A stretch of 64,000 nucleotides of DNA, taken from positions 1-64,000 of the forward strand of contig DATMSA010000056.1 of assembly GCA_035565675.1 (NCBI GenBank), given 5' to 3'. Below, piece after piece: positions 24,840 to 32,721 of this stretch (position 1 is the stretch's first letter; each line of letters starts with the position of its first letter). The DNA is from Capillimicrobium sp035565675. Its GTDB lineage: Bacteria > Actinomycetota > Thermoleophilia > Solirubrobacterales > Solirubrobacteraceae. The translations under genes and the position numbers were made by a program. The notes under the pieces were generated by a model, which did no database searches, had not been told where the DNA came from, and saw nothing but the letters and a program-made list of their open reading frames with translations.

Positions 24840-26071
24840 GCGGGCGCCAGCTCCTCCAGCGGCACCGAGGCGTCGGCCAGGCGCTCGGGGTCGGCGGGCG
24901 CGGCCGCGTCGACGAGCCGGCGCAGCGGGTCGATCGCGTCCCACTCGTTGACGTGCATCGCGGCGGTCGGCCGCTGCTCGGCGTCCAGCCAGAACGCGAT
25001 CAGACGGCGGGTGGCCGGGTCGCCGCGGACGACGAGCCGGTCGTCGCGCGCGTGGTGGCCGACGTACTCGAGGCCCAGGTCGTACTGGTCGGAGAAGAAG
25101 TACGGCAGGCGCGTGTACGGCTCGCCGTCGCCGGGCAGCAGGCGCCCGGCGGCGAGGCCCTGGTTGAGCGCGGTCGACCAGTGCTCGACGCGCAGGTGGC
25201 GGCCGTAGCGCGGATGGAACGCGCTGGCGACGTCGCCGGCGGCGAGCACGTCCGGGGCGCTCGCGGCCAGGCGCTCGTCGACGACGATGCCGTCGTCGAC
25301 CGTCAGCCCGGCGGCCGCGGCGAGCTCCGTGTCGGGCGCGACGCCGACCGCGAGGAGGACGGTGTCGGCGGCGATCCTCTCGCCGTCGGCCAGACGGACG
25401 TGGTCGACGCGGCCGGCCCCGGCGATCTCCTCGACCGCGACCCCGGTGCGGACGTCGACGCCGTGGTCGCGGTGCAGGTCGGCGAAGAACGCGCCGAGCT
25501 GCGCGCCGAGCACGCCCTCCATCGGCTGGGAGGCCGCCTCCAGCAGCGTCACCTCGGCGCCCAGGGCGCGCGCCGACGCGGCGACCTCGCAGCCGATCCA
25601 GCCGGCGCCGACGATCGCCAGGCGTGCGCCGGGCCGCTGCAGGCGCTCGCGCAGCTCGTCGCTGTCGGCCATCGAGCGCAGCGTCATCACGCCGTCCAGG
25701 CCGGCGCCCGGGATCGGCGGGCGCTTCGGCACGGCGCCGGTGGCGAGCAGCAGGCGCTGGTAGAGCACCTCGCTGCCGTCGTCGACCGACACGCGCCGGC
25801 CGGCGACGTCGATCGCGGTCGCGCGGCGGCCGGTCAGCAGCTCGATCTCGTGCTCGGCCCACCAGTCCTCGGCCTGCAGGAAGGCCTTCTCGCGCGGGCT
25901 CGACCCGGCGAGGTAGTCCTTGGAGAGCGGCGGGCGCTCGTAGGGCGGGACGGGCTCGGCTCCGACGATCACCACCCGGCCGTCGAAGCCCTCGGCGCGC
26001 AGGGACTCGGCGGCCTTGCCGCCGGCCATGCCGCCGCCGACGATGACGAACGTCCTGCTGGAATCGGGCAC
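24836..26071 (-). CDS. FAD-dependent ferredoxin/rubredoxin reductase family protein
   Basis: A 411-residue pyridine-nucleotide disulfide-fold reductase of the ferredoxin-reductase (redoxin reductase) branch. FAD motif FVIVGGGMAGGKAAESLR is at residue 8, then PYERPPLSKDYLAG, the NAD(P)H motif LAIVGAGWIGCEVAASARAL near 150, and the FAD-binding DVLAAGDVASAFHP near 280. The reductase C-terminal domain has EHWSTALNQGL and FFSDQYDLGLEYVGH. Such enzymes pass electrons to ferredoxins serving P450s and dioxygenases. It is convergent with the P450 operon and could feed the P450, but no ferredoxin gene lies in the window. Confidence 0.88.
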   Translation of the reverse strand: MPDSSRTFVIVGGGMAGGKAAESLRAEGFDGRVVIVGAEPVPPYERPPLSKDYLAGSSPREKAFLQAEDWWAEHEIELLTGRRATAIDVAGRRVSVDDGSEVLYQRLLLATGAVPKRPPIPGAGLDGVMTLRSMADSDELRERLQRPGARLAIVGAGWIGCEVAASARALGAEVTLLEAASQPMEGVLGAQLGAFFADLHRDHGVDVRTGVAVEEIAGAGRVDHVRLADGERIAADTVLLAVGVAPDTELAAAAGLTVDDGIVVDERLAASAPDVLAAGDVASAFHPRYGRHLRVEHWSTALNQGLAAGRLLPGDGEPYTRLPYFFSDQYDLGLEYVGHHARDDRLVVRGDPATRRLIAFWLDAEQRPTAAMHVNEWDAIDPLRRLVDAAAPADPERLADASVPLEELAPA

Positions 26072-26255
26072 GGCTGCCTCCGGTCGTGGTCGTGATGATC
26101 GTTGCGCACCGGGCGCCGCTTGGGAAGGACCCGCGGGGGCGCCGGTGCTCCCATCTCGTGTGCGTCGCGGCGCGCCCGGTTCTTACGCCCGGGGTAAGAC
26201 CGCGGCGGGCGCGGTCGCGAACGTGGGGATGACCGTCGCCGCCTATGCTCGCCCG

Positions 26256-26891
26256 GTGACGCGACCGCCCGAGGACTCCGAGGCGTGGGTCGCCGCGCTC
26301 GGCGGACCGCCCGCCGTGCGCGAGCCGGCGCTGGCCGAGCTGCACGGGCTCCTGCTGCGCGGCGCCCGCTTCGAGCTGGCGCGGCGCCGCGCGTCGCTGC
26401 CGCACCTGCCGGCCGACGAGCTCGACGACCTCGCCCATCAGGCCGCCGACGACGCGCTCGCGGCGATCCTGGCGAAGCTCGGAACGTTCCGCCGCGCCAG
26501 CCGGTTCACCACGTGGGCGTACAAGTTCGTGCTGCTGGAGGCGGGCGTGAAGGCGCGCCGGCGCGCCTGGCAGGGGCGCGAGGTCCCGCTCGACGACGGC
26601 GACTGGGCCGTCGCCCGCGACCAGCGGCCATCGGCGCAGCGGGTCGTCGAGGGCGGGGAGGCGCTGCGCGCACTCGGCGTCGCGGTGCGCGAGTCGCTGA
26701 CGCCGCACCAGCGCCGGGTGTTCCGCGCGCTCGCGCTCGACGGCGTGCCGATCGACGTGCTCGCCGAGCGCATGGGCACCACCCGCGGCGCGCTGTACAA
26801 GACGCTGCACGACGCGCGGCGCAAGCTGCGCGCCAGGCTGGCCGCCGAAGGTCACCTCGACGAGGCCCCGACCATGGGAGGCGCGACATGA
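26256..26891 (+). CDS. ECF-type RNA polymerase sigma factor
   Basis: A sigma-70-family ECF factor, about 211 residues from the GTG at 26256, which follows TATGCT (26244-26249) by 6 nt; an in-frame ATG at 26229 would add 9 residues. Region 2 includes LAKLGTFRRASRFTTWAYKF (the -10-binding segment) and region 4 is ESLTPHQRRVFRALALDGVP, DVLAERMGTTRGALYKTLHD. Its stop overlaps the anti-sigma ATG, the usual pairing. It probably controls its own operon and nearby stress genes. Confidence 0.85.
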   Translation: MTRPPEDSEAWVAALGGPPAVREPALAELHGLLLRGARFELARRRASLPHLPADELDDLAHQAADDALAAILAKLGTFRRASRFTTWAYKFVLLEAGVKARRRAWQGREVPLDDGDWAVARDQRPSAQRVVEGGEALRALGVAVRESLTPHQRRVFRALALDGVPIDVLAERMGTTRGALYKTLHDARRKLRARLAAEGHLDEAPTMGGAT

Positions 26892-27115
26892 GCCCCGATC
26901 GCCCCGACCGCGAGCTGCTCGCCCGGCTGCTCGGCCCCGCGGGGCCCGAGATCGGCTGCGACGAGTGCTTCGAGCTCATCGACGAGTACGTCGACCTCGA
27001 GCTCGCCGGCGAGGACGCCGACGCGCGCCTGCCCGGGATGCGCGCGCACCTGGAGGGGTGCCCCGCGTGCCGGGAGGAGCACGAGAGCCTGCGGGCGCTC
27101 GCGTCCGACACCTGA
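26888..27115 (+). CDS. Zinc-finger (zf-HC2) anti-sigma factor
   Basis: A 75-residue soluble protein coupled to the sigma gene by ATGA. It has the anti-sigma zinc motif MRAHLEGCPACREEH (His-x3-Cys-x2-Cys) and a preceding helix with IGCDECFELIDEYVDLEL. There is no membrane segment, as in redox-sensing ZAS proteins such as RsrA. Oxidation of the Cys residues could release the sigma factor, which would fit the peroxide-type genes downstream. Confidence 0.8.
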   Translation: MSPDRPDRELLARLLGPAGPEIGCDECFELIDEYVDLELAGEDADARLPGMRAHLEGCPACREEHESLRALASDT

Positions 27116-27180
27116 TATTTCTACACCTCCATAGGGAAAAAGGGATCCGACACCCCGGATCGATCCGAAGGAGGCCCACC

Positions 27181-27630
27181 ATGGCCGTATCGCCGCTGGC
27201 CGTCCGCACCGCTCAGACCACGTGGGAGGGCTCGCTGGCCTCCGGGAGCGGAACCCTCTCGTCGGGCAGCGGAGCGCTCGACGGCCAGCAGGTCACCTGG
27301 GCCGCCCGCACCGAGGCGCCCGGCGGCAGGACCAGCCCCGAGGAGCTCTGCGCGGCCGCGCACGCCTCCTGCTTCTCGATGGCCCTCGCCCTCAAGCTGG
27401 CCGAGGCCGGCAGCCCGCCGCAGCGGCTCGACGTGTCGGCGACCGTCACGCTGGCCGAGGCCGGCGGCGCCCCGACCATCACGACCTCGGCCCTCGCGGT
27501 CCGCGCGACCGTCGCGGGCCTGCAGCCGGACGCCTTCGACGCGATCGTCGCCGACGCCGCCGCGCTGTGCCCGGTCTCGCGGCTGTTCGCGGGGGCGGAG
27601 GTGACCGTGTCGGCGTCGCTGGCCGGCTGA
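27181..27630 (+). CDS. OsmC/Ohr-family peroxidase
   Basis: A 149-residue OsmC-type thiol peroxidase that reduces organic hydroperoxides. It has the two active-site Cys regions, PEELCAAAHASCFSMAL and AALCPVSRLF, and the Arg-bearing AARTEAPGGRTSPEE. A strong GAAGGAGG ribosome site starts at 27167 and directly follows a 12-bp palindrome CGGATCGATCCG (27156-27167), a possible repressor site. It probably belongs to the same stress response as the sigma/anti-sigma pair. Confidence 0.88.
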   Translation: MAVSPLAVRTAQTTWEGSLASGSGTLSSGSGALDGQQVTWAARTEAPGGRTSPEELCAAAHASCFSMALALKLAEAGSPPQRLDVSATVTLAEAGGAPTITTSALAVRATVAGLQPDAFDAIVADAAALCPVSRLFAGAEVTVSASLAG

Positions 27631-27635
27631 TCGTC

Positions 27636-27974
27636 ATGGCGTGGACCGCACATCCGCCCGTCACCGCGGAGATCGCCAGGGCGCGCCGGGAGCTCGCGCC
27701 CGACGCCTACGACGCGTTCCGGCAGTTCAGCAGGGCCGTGTTCGCCGACGGCGCCCTCGACGAGCGCACCAAGCAGCTCATCGCGGTCGCGGTCGCGCAC
27801 GTGACCCAGTGCCCGTACTGCATCGCCGGCCACACGAAGGCGGCGCGCCGCACCGGCGCCACCGAGCAGGAGGTGATGGAGGCGATCTGGGTCGCGGCCG
27901 AGATGCGCGCCGGCGGCGCCTACGCTCACTCGGCGCTGGCCATCGCCACGATGCACGAGGCCGACGCGGGCTGA
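27636..27974 (+). CDS. AhpD-like carboxymuconolactone-decarboxylase-fold protein
   Basis: A 112-residue CMD-fold protein starting ATG at 27636, 5 nt after the OsmC stop. The redox motif is intact: AHVTQCPYCIAGHTKAARR has the CxxC plus distal His of alkylhydroperoxidase AhpD-like enzymes. It is probably cotranscribed with OsmC and acts in peroxide or thiol defence. Start chosen by spacing; the longer frame upstream overlaps OsmC. Confidence 0.85.
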   Translation: MAWTAHPPVTAEIARARRELAPDAYDAFRQFSRAVFADGALDERTKQLIAVAVAHVTQCPYCIAGHTKAARRTGATEQEVMEAIWVAAEMRAGGAYAHSALAIATMHEADAG

Positions 27975-27984
27975 TCGTCGGCGC

Positions 27985-28593
27985 TCAGGCGCGCCCGCCC
28001 GTCAGCGCCAGGAACTCCTGACGGGTGCGCGGGTCGTCGCGGACCAGCCCGTGGAGGGCGGACGTGACGGTCCGCGCGCCGGGCTTGGCGACGCCGCGCA
28101 GCGACATGCACAGGTGCTCGGCCTCGAGCACGACCCCGACGCCCTTCGGCTCCAGCGTCTCGTTCAGCCACCCGGCCACCTGCGTGGTGAGGCGCTCCTG
28201 CACCTGCAGGCTGCGCGCGAAGCGCTCGACGACGCGGGCCAGCTTCGACAGCCCGACGATCCGCTCGCCCGGCAGATACCCGACGTGCGCGACGCCGACG
28301 AACGGCAGCAGGTGGTGCTCGCACATCGAGTGGAACGGGATGTCCGTGGCGACCACCAGCTCGTCGTAGCCCGCGTCGTTTGGGAAGGTCGTGGCCTGAA
28401 ACGGCGCGGGCGTCAGCAGCTCGGCATACATGCGCGCCATCCGGGCGGGCGTGTCGCGCAGGCCCTCGGCGTCGACGTCGACGCCGAGCGCGTGCAGCAG
28501 GTGGCGCGCCGCCCGCTCGGCCGCCGCGACGTCGACGCCGGCGCCGCGGTCGGGATCGGACGGCAGGGGGAGGGGGGAGATGGCCTCGGTCAC
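27985..28593 (-). CDS. folE: GTP cyclohydrolase I
   Basis: A 202-residue FolE, converting GTP to 7,8-dihydroneopterin triphosphate, the first step of folate/pterin synthesis. Diagnostic blocks: GLRDTPARMARMYAELL, FHSMCEHHLLPFVGVAHVGY (Cys and His zinc ligands), VGLSKLARVVERFARSLQVQ, LTTQVAGWL and AEHLCMSLRGV. Length and motifs are normal. A GGTAAGACC motif lies 28-36 nt upstream on this strand (28621-28629), also found before the ECF sigma gene and the membrane protein at 28997. Confidence 0.96.
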   Translation of the reverse strand: MTEAISPLPLPSDPDRGAGVDVAAAERAARHLLHALGVDVDAEGLRDTPARMARMYAELLTPAPFQATTFPNDAGYDELVVATDIPFHSMCEHHLLPFVGVAHVGYLPGERIVGLSKLARVVERFARSLQVQERLTTQVAGWLNETLEPKGVGVVLEAEHLCMSLRGVAKPGARTVTSALHGLVRDDPRTRQEFLALTGGRA

Positions 28594-28624
28594 GCCGACG
28601 TTCGCGTCGGCGACCGGGCGGGTC

Positions 28625-28801
28625 TTACCTCCGCGACGGCGGCGGGGTGTCCGGCCCGCGCCACCCGGGCGGCGGGTCGCTGGCCGGGAACGACATCAGG
28701 CCCCAGGTGTCGACGGGATCGGGACGCTCGGAGGGGCGCTGCCGCTCCTCGACGTCGGCCGCGCGGGGCGGCGGGCTGGGCTTGACGGCGACGGCGCTCA
28801 T
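28625..28801 (-). CDS. 58-residue protein with SFPASDPPPGW motif
   Basis: A short proline-rich, charged protein. The segment GLMSFPASDPPPGWRGP matches a motif seen at the ends of many small uncharacterised bacterial proteins. It lies just upstream of folE on the same strand. Function unknown. Confidence 0.55.
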   Translation of the reverse strand: MSAVAVKPSPPPRAADVEERQRPSERPDPVDTWGLMSFPASDPPPGWRGPDTPPPSRR

Positions 28802-28996
28802 GGGGCGTCCTCCTGGATGGGGTCGATGTGGTCGTTGCTGTTGCAATGGTCCTACCCGCGCGGGCCGGTTTCCATGGGTGTCGTTGACCAACCTCGGTAA
28901 GACCAGGCCCCACGCCGACGCTCACCGTGCAGACCCACGCTCCGCCGTCGCTCACGCGTCACGGTCGTGCGCGACGCGGAGAAGGAGATGATCACC

Positions 28997-29482
28997 ATGG
29001 CGTCCATTCCGCTCGAGGCGACGCGCTCGACGAACCACGCCACGCCTGCCGTGCCGGGCCGCGACGACGTGCGGGTCGCCGCGCACCAGGCGTTCTGGCT
29101 GCTGCGCATCGCCTTCACCGTCGCGCCGATCCTGTTCGGCATCGACAAGTTCACCGACTGGTCGGTGCACTGGCCCGACTACCTCGCCGGCTGGGTGAAC
29201 GACATCGTGCCCGGCAGCGGCCAGGACCTGATGTACGCGGTCGGCGTGGTCGAGATCGCCGCCGGCGTGCTGGTCGCGGTCGCGCCGCGGATCGGCGCGT
29301 TCGTGGTCGCGGCCTGGCTGGCCGGGATCGTGATCAACCTGCTGACCGCCGACGCGCCGCGCTACTACGACGTCGCGCTGCGCGACGTCGGGCTGATGCT
29401 CGGGGCGCTGACGCTCGGCCGCCTCGCGCTGGCGGTCGTGCCCGCGCGCCGGTCGGGGGCGCTGCCACGCCGGCCCTGGTGA
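28997..29482 (+). CDS. DoxX-like small membrane protein
   Basis: A 161-residue protein with about four predicted membrane helices: FWLLRIAFTVAPILFGI, LMYAVGVVEIAAGVLVAVA, IGAFVVAAWLAGIVINLL and VGLMLGALTLGRLALAVV. Overall shape is DoxX-like, and charged FGIDKFTDWS follows helix 1. The ATG at 28997 was chosen because AGAAGGAG sits at the right distance; an upstream in-frame ATG is at 28988. A GGTAAGACC motif 93 nt upstream links it to the folE and sigma promoters. Function unknown. Confidence 0.7.
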   Translation: MASIPLEATRSTNHATPAVPGRDDVRVAAHQAFWLLRIAFTVAPILFGIDKFTDWSVHWPDYLAGWVNDIVPGSGQDLMYAVGVVEIAAGVLVAVAPRIGAFVVAAWLAGIVINLLTADAPRYYDVALRDVGLMLGALTLGRLALAVVPARRSGALPRRPW

Positions 29483-29494
29483 GCGCGCGCTCGC

Positions 29495-30721
29495 TCAGCG
29501 CAGCGGGTCGAAGGGCGCGAGCTCAGGGGCGACGCGCCCGGTCGCGACCTGCCGCGCGAGCAGCCGGCCCGTGAGCGGGCCGAGCGTGATGCCCCACATG
29601 CCGTGGCCGCCGGCGACGAAGACGCCCTTCGTCGCCGTCGGTCCGATCAGGGGCAGGCCGTCGGGCGTCACCGGACGCGGGCCGACCCATTCGTCGCGGC
29701 GGCTGGACCAGTCGACGCCGCGCAGCAGCGGCGTGGTGGCCTGCTCGATCACGGCGACGCGGCGCGGGTCCAGCGGATCGTCGGGTCCGCGGAACTCCAT
29801 CATCCCCGCCACGCGCATGCGGCCGTTCAGCGGCGTGCAGGCCACGCGGGCGCCGGGGAAGTAGAGCGGCGTCTGAGCCGGGGTCTCGGTCTCGACGCTG
29901 AAGCTGTAGCCGCGGCCGGCCTGGACGAGCGTGCGGACGCCGTGCGGGGCGGCGAGCGCGGACAGCCAGGCGCCGGTGGCGACGATGGCGGCGTCGGCGT
30001 GCAGGGGCTCGGTGCCGGTCTCGACGAGGACGCGGTCGCCGTCGCGGCGGACGCCGGTGACGGTGCGGTCCGTGCGGATCTCGCCGCCGCGGGCGCGCAC
30101 CGCGTCGGCGAGCGCGCCGACGTAGCCGCCGGGGTTGATGAAGCGCTGGGCGCGGACGTCGACGGCGAGCGCGATCCCGTCCGACAGCAGCGGCTGGCGG
30201 GCACGGGCCTGGTCGCCCGTCAGGAGCTCGATGTCGATGGCCTGGCCGGTGCCCGCGACGAGGCGCAGCTCGTCGAGCAGGCCCTCGGCCTCGCGGTCAT
30301 CGGCGAACGCGGCGAAGATCGAGGCGGGGTTGGAGCGGGCCTGGACGCCGCCGGCCTCGAGCGCGTCGAACGCGTCGAGCGCGAGCTCGTTCAGCGGCCG
30401 GTAGGCGGCCATGCCGCGGTGCCAGCGCTTCGGGGTGCAGAAGCGGGCGAAGCCGAGCAGGAAGCGCCACAGGCGCGTGTCGACGCGGACCGGCACGTAG
30501 AGCGGGGAGCGGTGGTCGAGGAGGGCCGTCAGGCCGTAGCGCAGGACCGACGGCTCGGGGAGCGGGACGGTCAGCGACGGCGACAGCCAGCCGGCGTTGC
30601 CCCACGAGGCGCCGGCCGCGATGCCCTCGCGGTCGACGACGGTGACCTCGGCGCCCTCCTCCTGCAGGAACCAGGCACACGACAGGCCGACCATCCCGGC
30701 ACCGACGATTATCACTCGCAT
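29495..30721 (-). CDS. DadA-like FAD-dependent amino-acid oxidase/dehydrogenase
   Basis: A 408-residue DAO-family flavoprotein. The FAD dinucleotide motif is at the very N-terminus (MRVIIVGAGMVGLSCAWFLQ then VTVVDRE). Other family blocks are GASWGNAGWLSPS, RFINPGGYVGALADAV, ADAAIVATGAWLSAL, GPRPVTPDGLPLIGP and GVFVAGGHGMWGITLGP, the last closing the FAD site. It resembles D-amino-acid dehydrogenase DadA and hydroxyproline/glycine-type oxidases. It is divergent from a PucR-family regulator, as many amino-acid-catabolic oxidases are. Confidence 0.88.
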   Translation of the reverse strand: MRVIIVGAGMVGLSCAWFLQEEGAEVTVVDREGIAAGASWGNAGWLSPSLTVPLPEPSVLRYGLTALLDHRSPLYVPVRVDTRLWRFLLGFARFCTPKRWHRGMAAYRPLNELALDAFDALEAGGVQARSNPASIFAAFADDREAEGLLDELRLVAGTGQAIDIELLTGDQARARQPLLSDGIALAVDVRAQRFINPGGYVGALADAVRARGGEIRTDRTVTGVRRDGDRVLVETGTEPLHADAAIVATGAWLSALAAPHGVRTLVQAGRGYSFSVETETPAQTPLYFPGARVACTPLNGRMRVAGMMEFRGPDDPLDPRRVAVIEQATTPLLRGVDWSSRRDEWVGPRPVTPDGLPLIGPTATKGVFVAGGHGMWGITLGPLTGRLLARQVATGRVAPELAPFDPLR

Positions 30722-30785
30722 CGCTCGACCGTAGTCGCGCGGCCGCGGAATGCCAGCGACGCTTGATCGGATCTTCCGCGCCGTT

Positions 30786-30805
30786 CGTCCGACATCTGTA
30801 GGACG
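30786..30805. promoter_or_regulatory. Near-perfect palindrome, candidate PucR operator
   Basis: Arms CGTCCGACA/TGTAGGACG (one mismatch) with a 2-nt centre. It lies between the divergent DadA-like and PucR genes, ending 7 nt before the TAGCCT hexamer (30812-30817) that precedes the PucR ATG. Confidence 0.5.
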
Positions 30806-30823
30806 GAGGGCTAGCCTGGCGGG

Positions 30824-32059
30824 ATGGCCACCGACCGTCTCCAGGCGCTGCTCGACGGGCTCGTCGCCGAGATCGGCTCGGGCGCGACCATCGAGGACCT
30901 CGACGGGCGCGCGATCGCCTACAGCGCGCAGCCGGGGCCGGTCGACGAGGCGCGCATCAGCGCGATCCTGACCCGCGAGACGCCGCCGGACGTGTACGCG
31001 TGGCAGCAGTCGCACGGGATCGCGACGGCGACGGAGCCGGTGCGGATCCCGGCCAACCCGGAGCTGGGGATGCTGCCGCGGCTGTGCGTGCCGTTGCGCC
31101 ACCGGGGCGTGCGGCTCGGGCACCTGTGGATCATCGAGAGCGAGCGGGCGCTGAGCGATGCGGACGTCGCGGTCGCGTCGCGGACGGCGCGGAGCCTGGC
31201 CGCGCTCGTGTACCGGGACCGGTCGCCGGCGCTGGCCGCGCGCAGCGAGCGCGCGGCGCTGCTGGCCCGCGGCCTGACCGGGGACCGGCGGGCGGGCGCG
31301 CGCGCCCTGCGGCGGCTGGTGGACGAGCACGAGCTGCCGGCGCGGGCGCCGGTGCGGGTGCTCGCGCTGGCGCCGGTGGGCGCCGACGAGGCCGCGCGCG
31401 AGGACGCGCTGGCGCCGATCCAGGTCGCGCTGGCCGATCGGTTCGTCTCCCGCGCGCGCGAGCGGCTGGCGGCGGTGGTGGGCGCGCACGTGGCCATGCT
31501 CGTGGTGGACCCGCCGGAGGGCCCGGGCGTGCTGACCTCCGACGATGCGGCCGTGGAGCTGGCCGGGCGGCTGCGCGACGACGCGCTCGCCGCGCTGGGG
31601 CCGGGGGAGGCGCCGGTCGACGTCGTGGTCGGGGTCAGCGACGCGCACGGCGAGCTCGCCGAGGCGCGGGGCGCGCACGAGCAGGCGGTGGGGGCGGCGC
31701 GGGCGGCGGCGGCCGACCCGGCGCTGGGGCCGGTCGCGGCGTGGGCGCGCATCGGCGTCTACCGGCTGCTGCTCGGGGACGGGCTCGCGACGCTGGACCC
31801 GGGCGTCGCGTCGCCGGCGCTGGCGCGGCTGGACGGGCGCGACGCGGACATGCTGCGCGAGACGCTCGAGACCTACCTCGACCTCGGCGGCAACGTGCAG
31901 CGCACCGCGGCGGCGCTGCACCTGCACCGCACGAGCCTCTACCACCGGCTGGGCCGCATCGAGGAGCGCGCGGGCGTCGACCTCGCGTCGGGTCCGGCGC
32001 GGCTGGAGCTGCACGTGGCGCTGAAGCTGGCGCGGCTGGCGGACGCGCCGGAGGTCTAG
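30824..32059 (+). CDS. PucR-family transcriptional regulator
   Basis: A 411-residue regulator of the PucR/CdaR type. The C-terminal helix-turn-helix is clear (LRETLETYLDLGGNVQRTAA, ALHLHRTSLYHRLGRIEERA). The middle holds a GGDEF-like CdaR domain, and the N-terminal 150 residues a GAF-like sensor. TAGCCT at 30812-30817 lies 6 nt before the ATG, suggesting a leaderless mRNA. PucR-type proteins activate purine, proline or other nitrogen-compound catabolism; the divergent oxidase is the likely target. Its stop shares CTAG with the convergent deaminase. Confidence 0.87.
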   Translation: MATDRLQALLDGLVAEIGSGATIEDLDGRAIAYSAQPGPVDEARISAILTRETPPDVYAWQQSHGIATATEPVRIPANPELGMLPRLCVPLRHRGVRLGHLWIIESERALSDADVAVASRTARSLAALVYRDRSPALAARSERAALLARGLTGDRRAGARALRRLVDEHELPARAPVRVLALAPVGADEAAREDALAPIQVALADRFVSRARERLAAVVGAHVAMLVVDPPEGPGVLTSDDAAVELAGRLRDDALAALGPGEAPVDVVVGVSDAHGELAEARGAHEQAVGAARAAAADPALGPVAAWARIGVYRLLLGDGLATLDPGVASPALARLDGRDADMLRETLETYLDLGGNVQRTAAALHLHRTSLYHRLGRIEERAGVDLASGPARLELHVALKLARLADAPEV

Positions 32060-32649
32060 GTGCGCGGCGGGCCGTCCGCGTAGAGCGGGTCGGTCTCGCG
32101 GCGCAGGACCCCGCCGACGACCGGCATCCGCGAGAACGACTGCGCGACCACCATCGGCTGGGTGATGCGGATCTGCTGCCAGCGGTGGCGGATCAGGTAG
32201 GCGATCGACGTGCCGTAGGCGACGCCCGCGACGCCGGCCCAGACGGCGCACGACGCGCACATCGGGCACGACTCGGCCGACGTGACGAGGACCGTCCTGC
32301 GCAGGTCGACGCCGGCGGCGGCGCCGGTGCGCATCGTGACGACCTCGGCGTGCGCGGACGGGTCGTGGTCGGTCCCGACGGTGTTGTGCCCGCGCGCGAC
32401 GATCGCGCCGGTCTCCACGTCGACGAGCACGGCGCCGAACGGGAAGACCGCCTGGCGAGCCTCGGCGACCGCCTCGGTCATCGCCTGGCGCAGCGTCGCG
32501 CGGACCGGGCGGGGGAGGGCGGAGACGGGGCTGAGGCGCGGGCGCCGGCGGCCGGTCGTCGCGGCCGACGCCGCCTCGGGCGCGATGACGGCGCCGGCGG
32601 CGGCCGCGCCGCCGATGCGCAGGAACGAGCGGCGGTCGAGGTCGAGCAT
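32056..32649 (-). CDS. Tat-exported nucleoside/guanine-type deaminase
   Basis: A 197-residue cytidine-deaminase-fold zinc enzyme. Residues 1-30 are a twin-arginine signal: DRRSFLRIGG, then a hydrophobic Ala-rich stretch ending AASA. The catalytic motifs are HAE (His100, Glu102) and SCPMCASC (Cys128, Cys131), the pattern of guanine/tRNA-adenosine/dCMP-type deaminases. Such enzymes are normally cytosolic, so export in folded, metal-loaded form is unusual. It may deaminate extracellular nucleobases for salvage. Convergent with the PucR gene through a shared CTAG. Confidence 0.85.
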   Translation of the reverse strand: MLDLDRRSFLRIGGAAAAGAVIAPEAASAATTGRRRPRLSPVSALPRPVRATLRQAMTEAVAEARQAVFPFGAVLVDVETGAIVARGHNTVGTDHDPSAHAEVVTMRTGAAAGVDLRRTVLVTSAESCPMCASCAVWAGVAGVAYGTSIAYLIRHRWQQIRITQPMVVAQSFSRMPVVGGVLRRETDPLYADGPPRT

Positions 32650-32721
32650 GGCCGGACCCTACGGGGGCGGCGGGGCGCCCTGCCGGGATTCGCGCGCGGC
32701 TGGGCCGGGAAGCCGCGGGCC

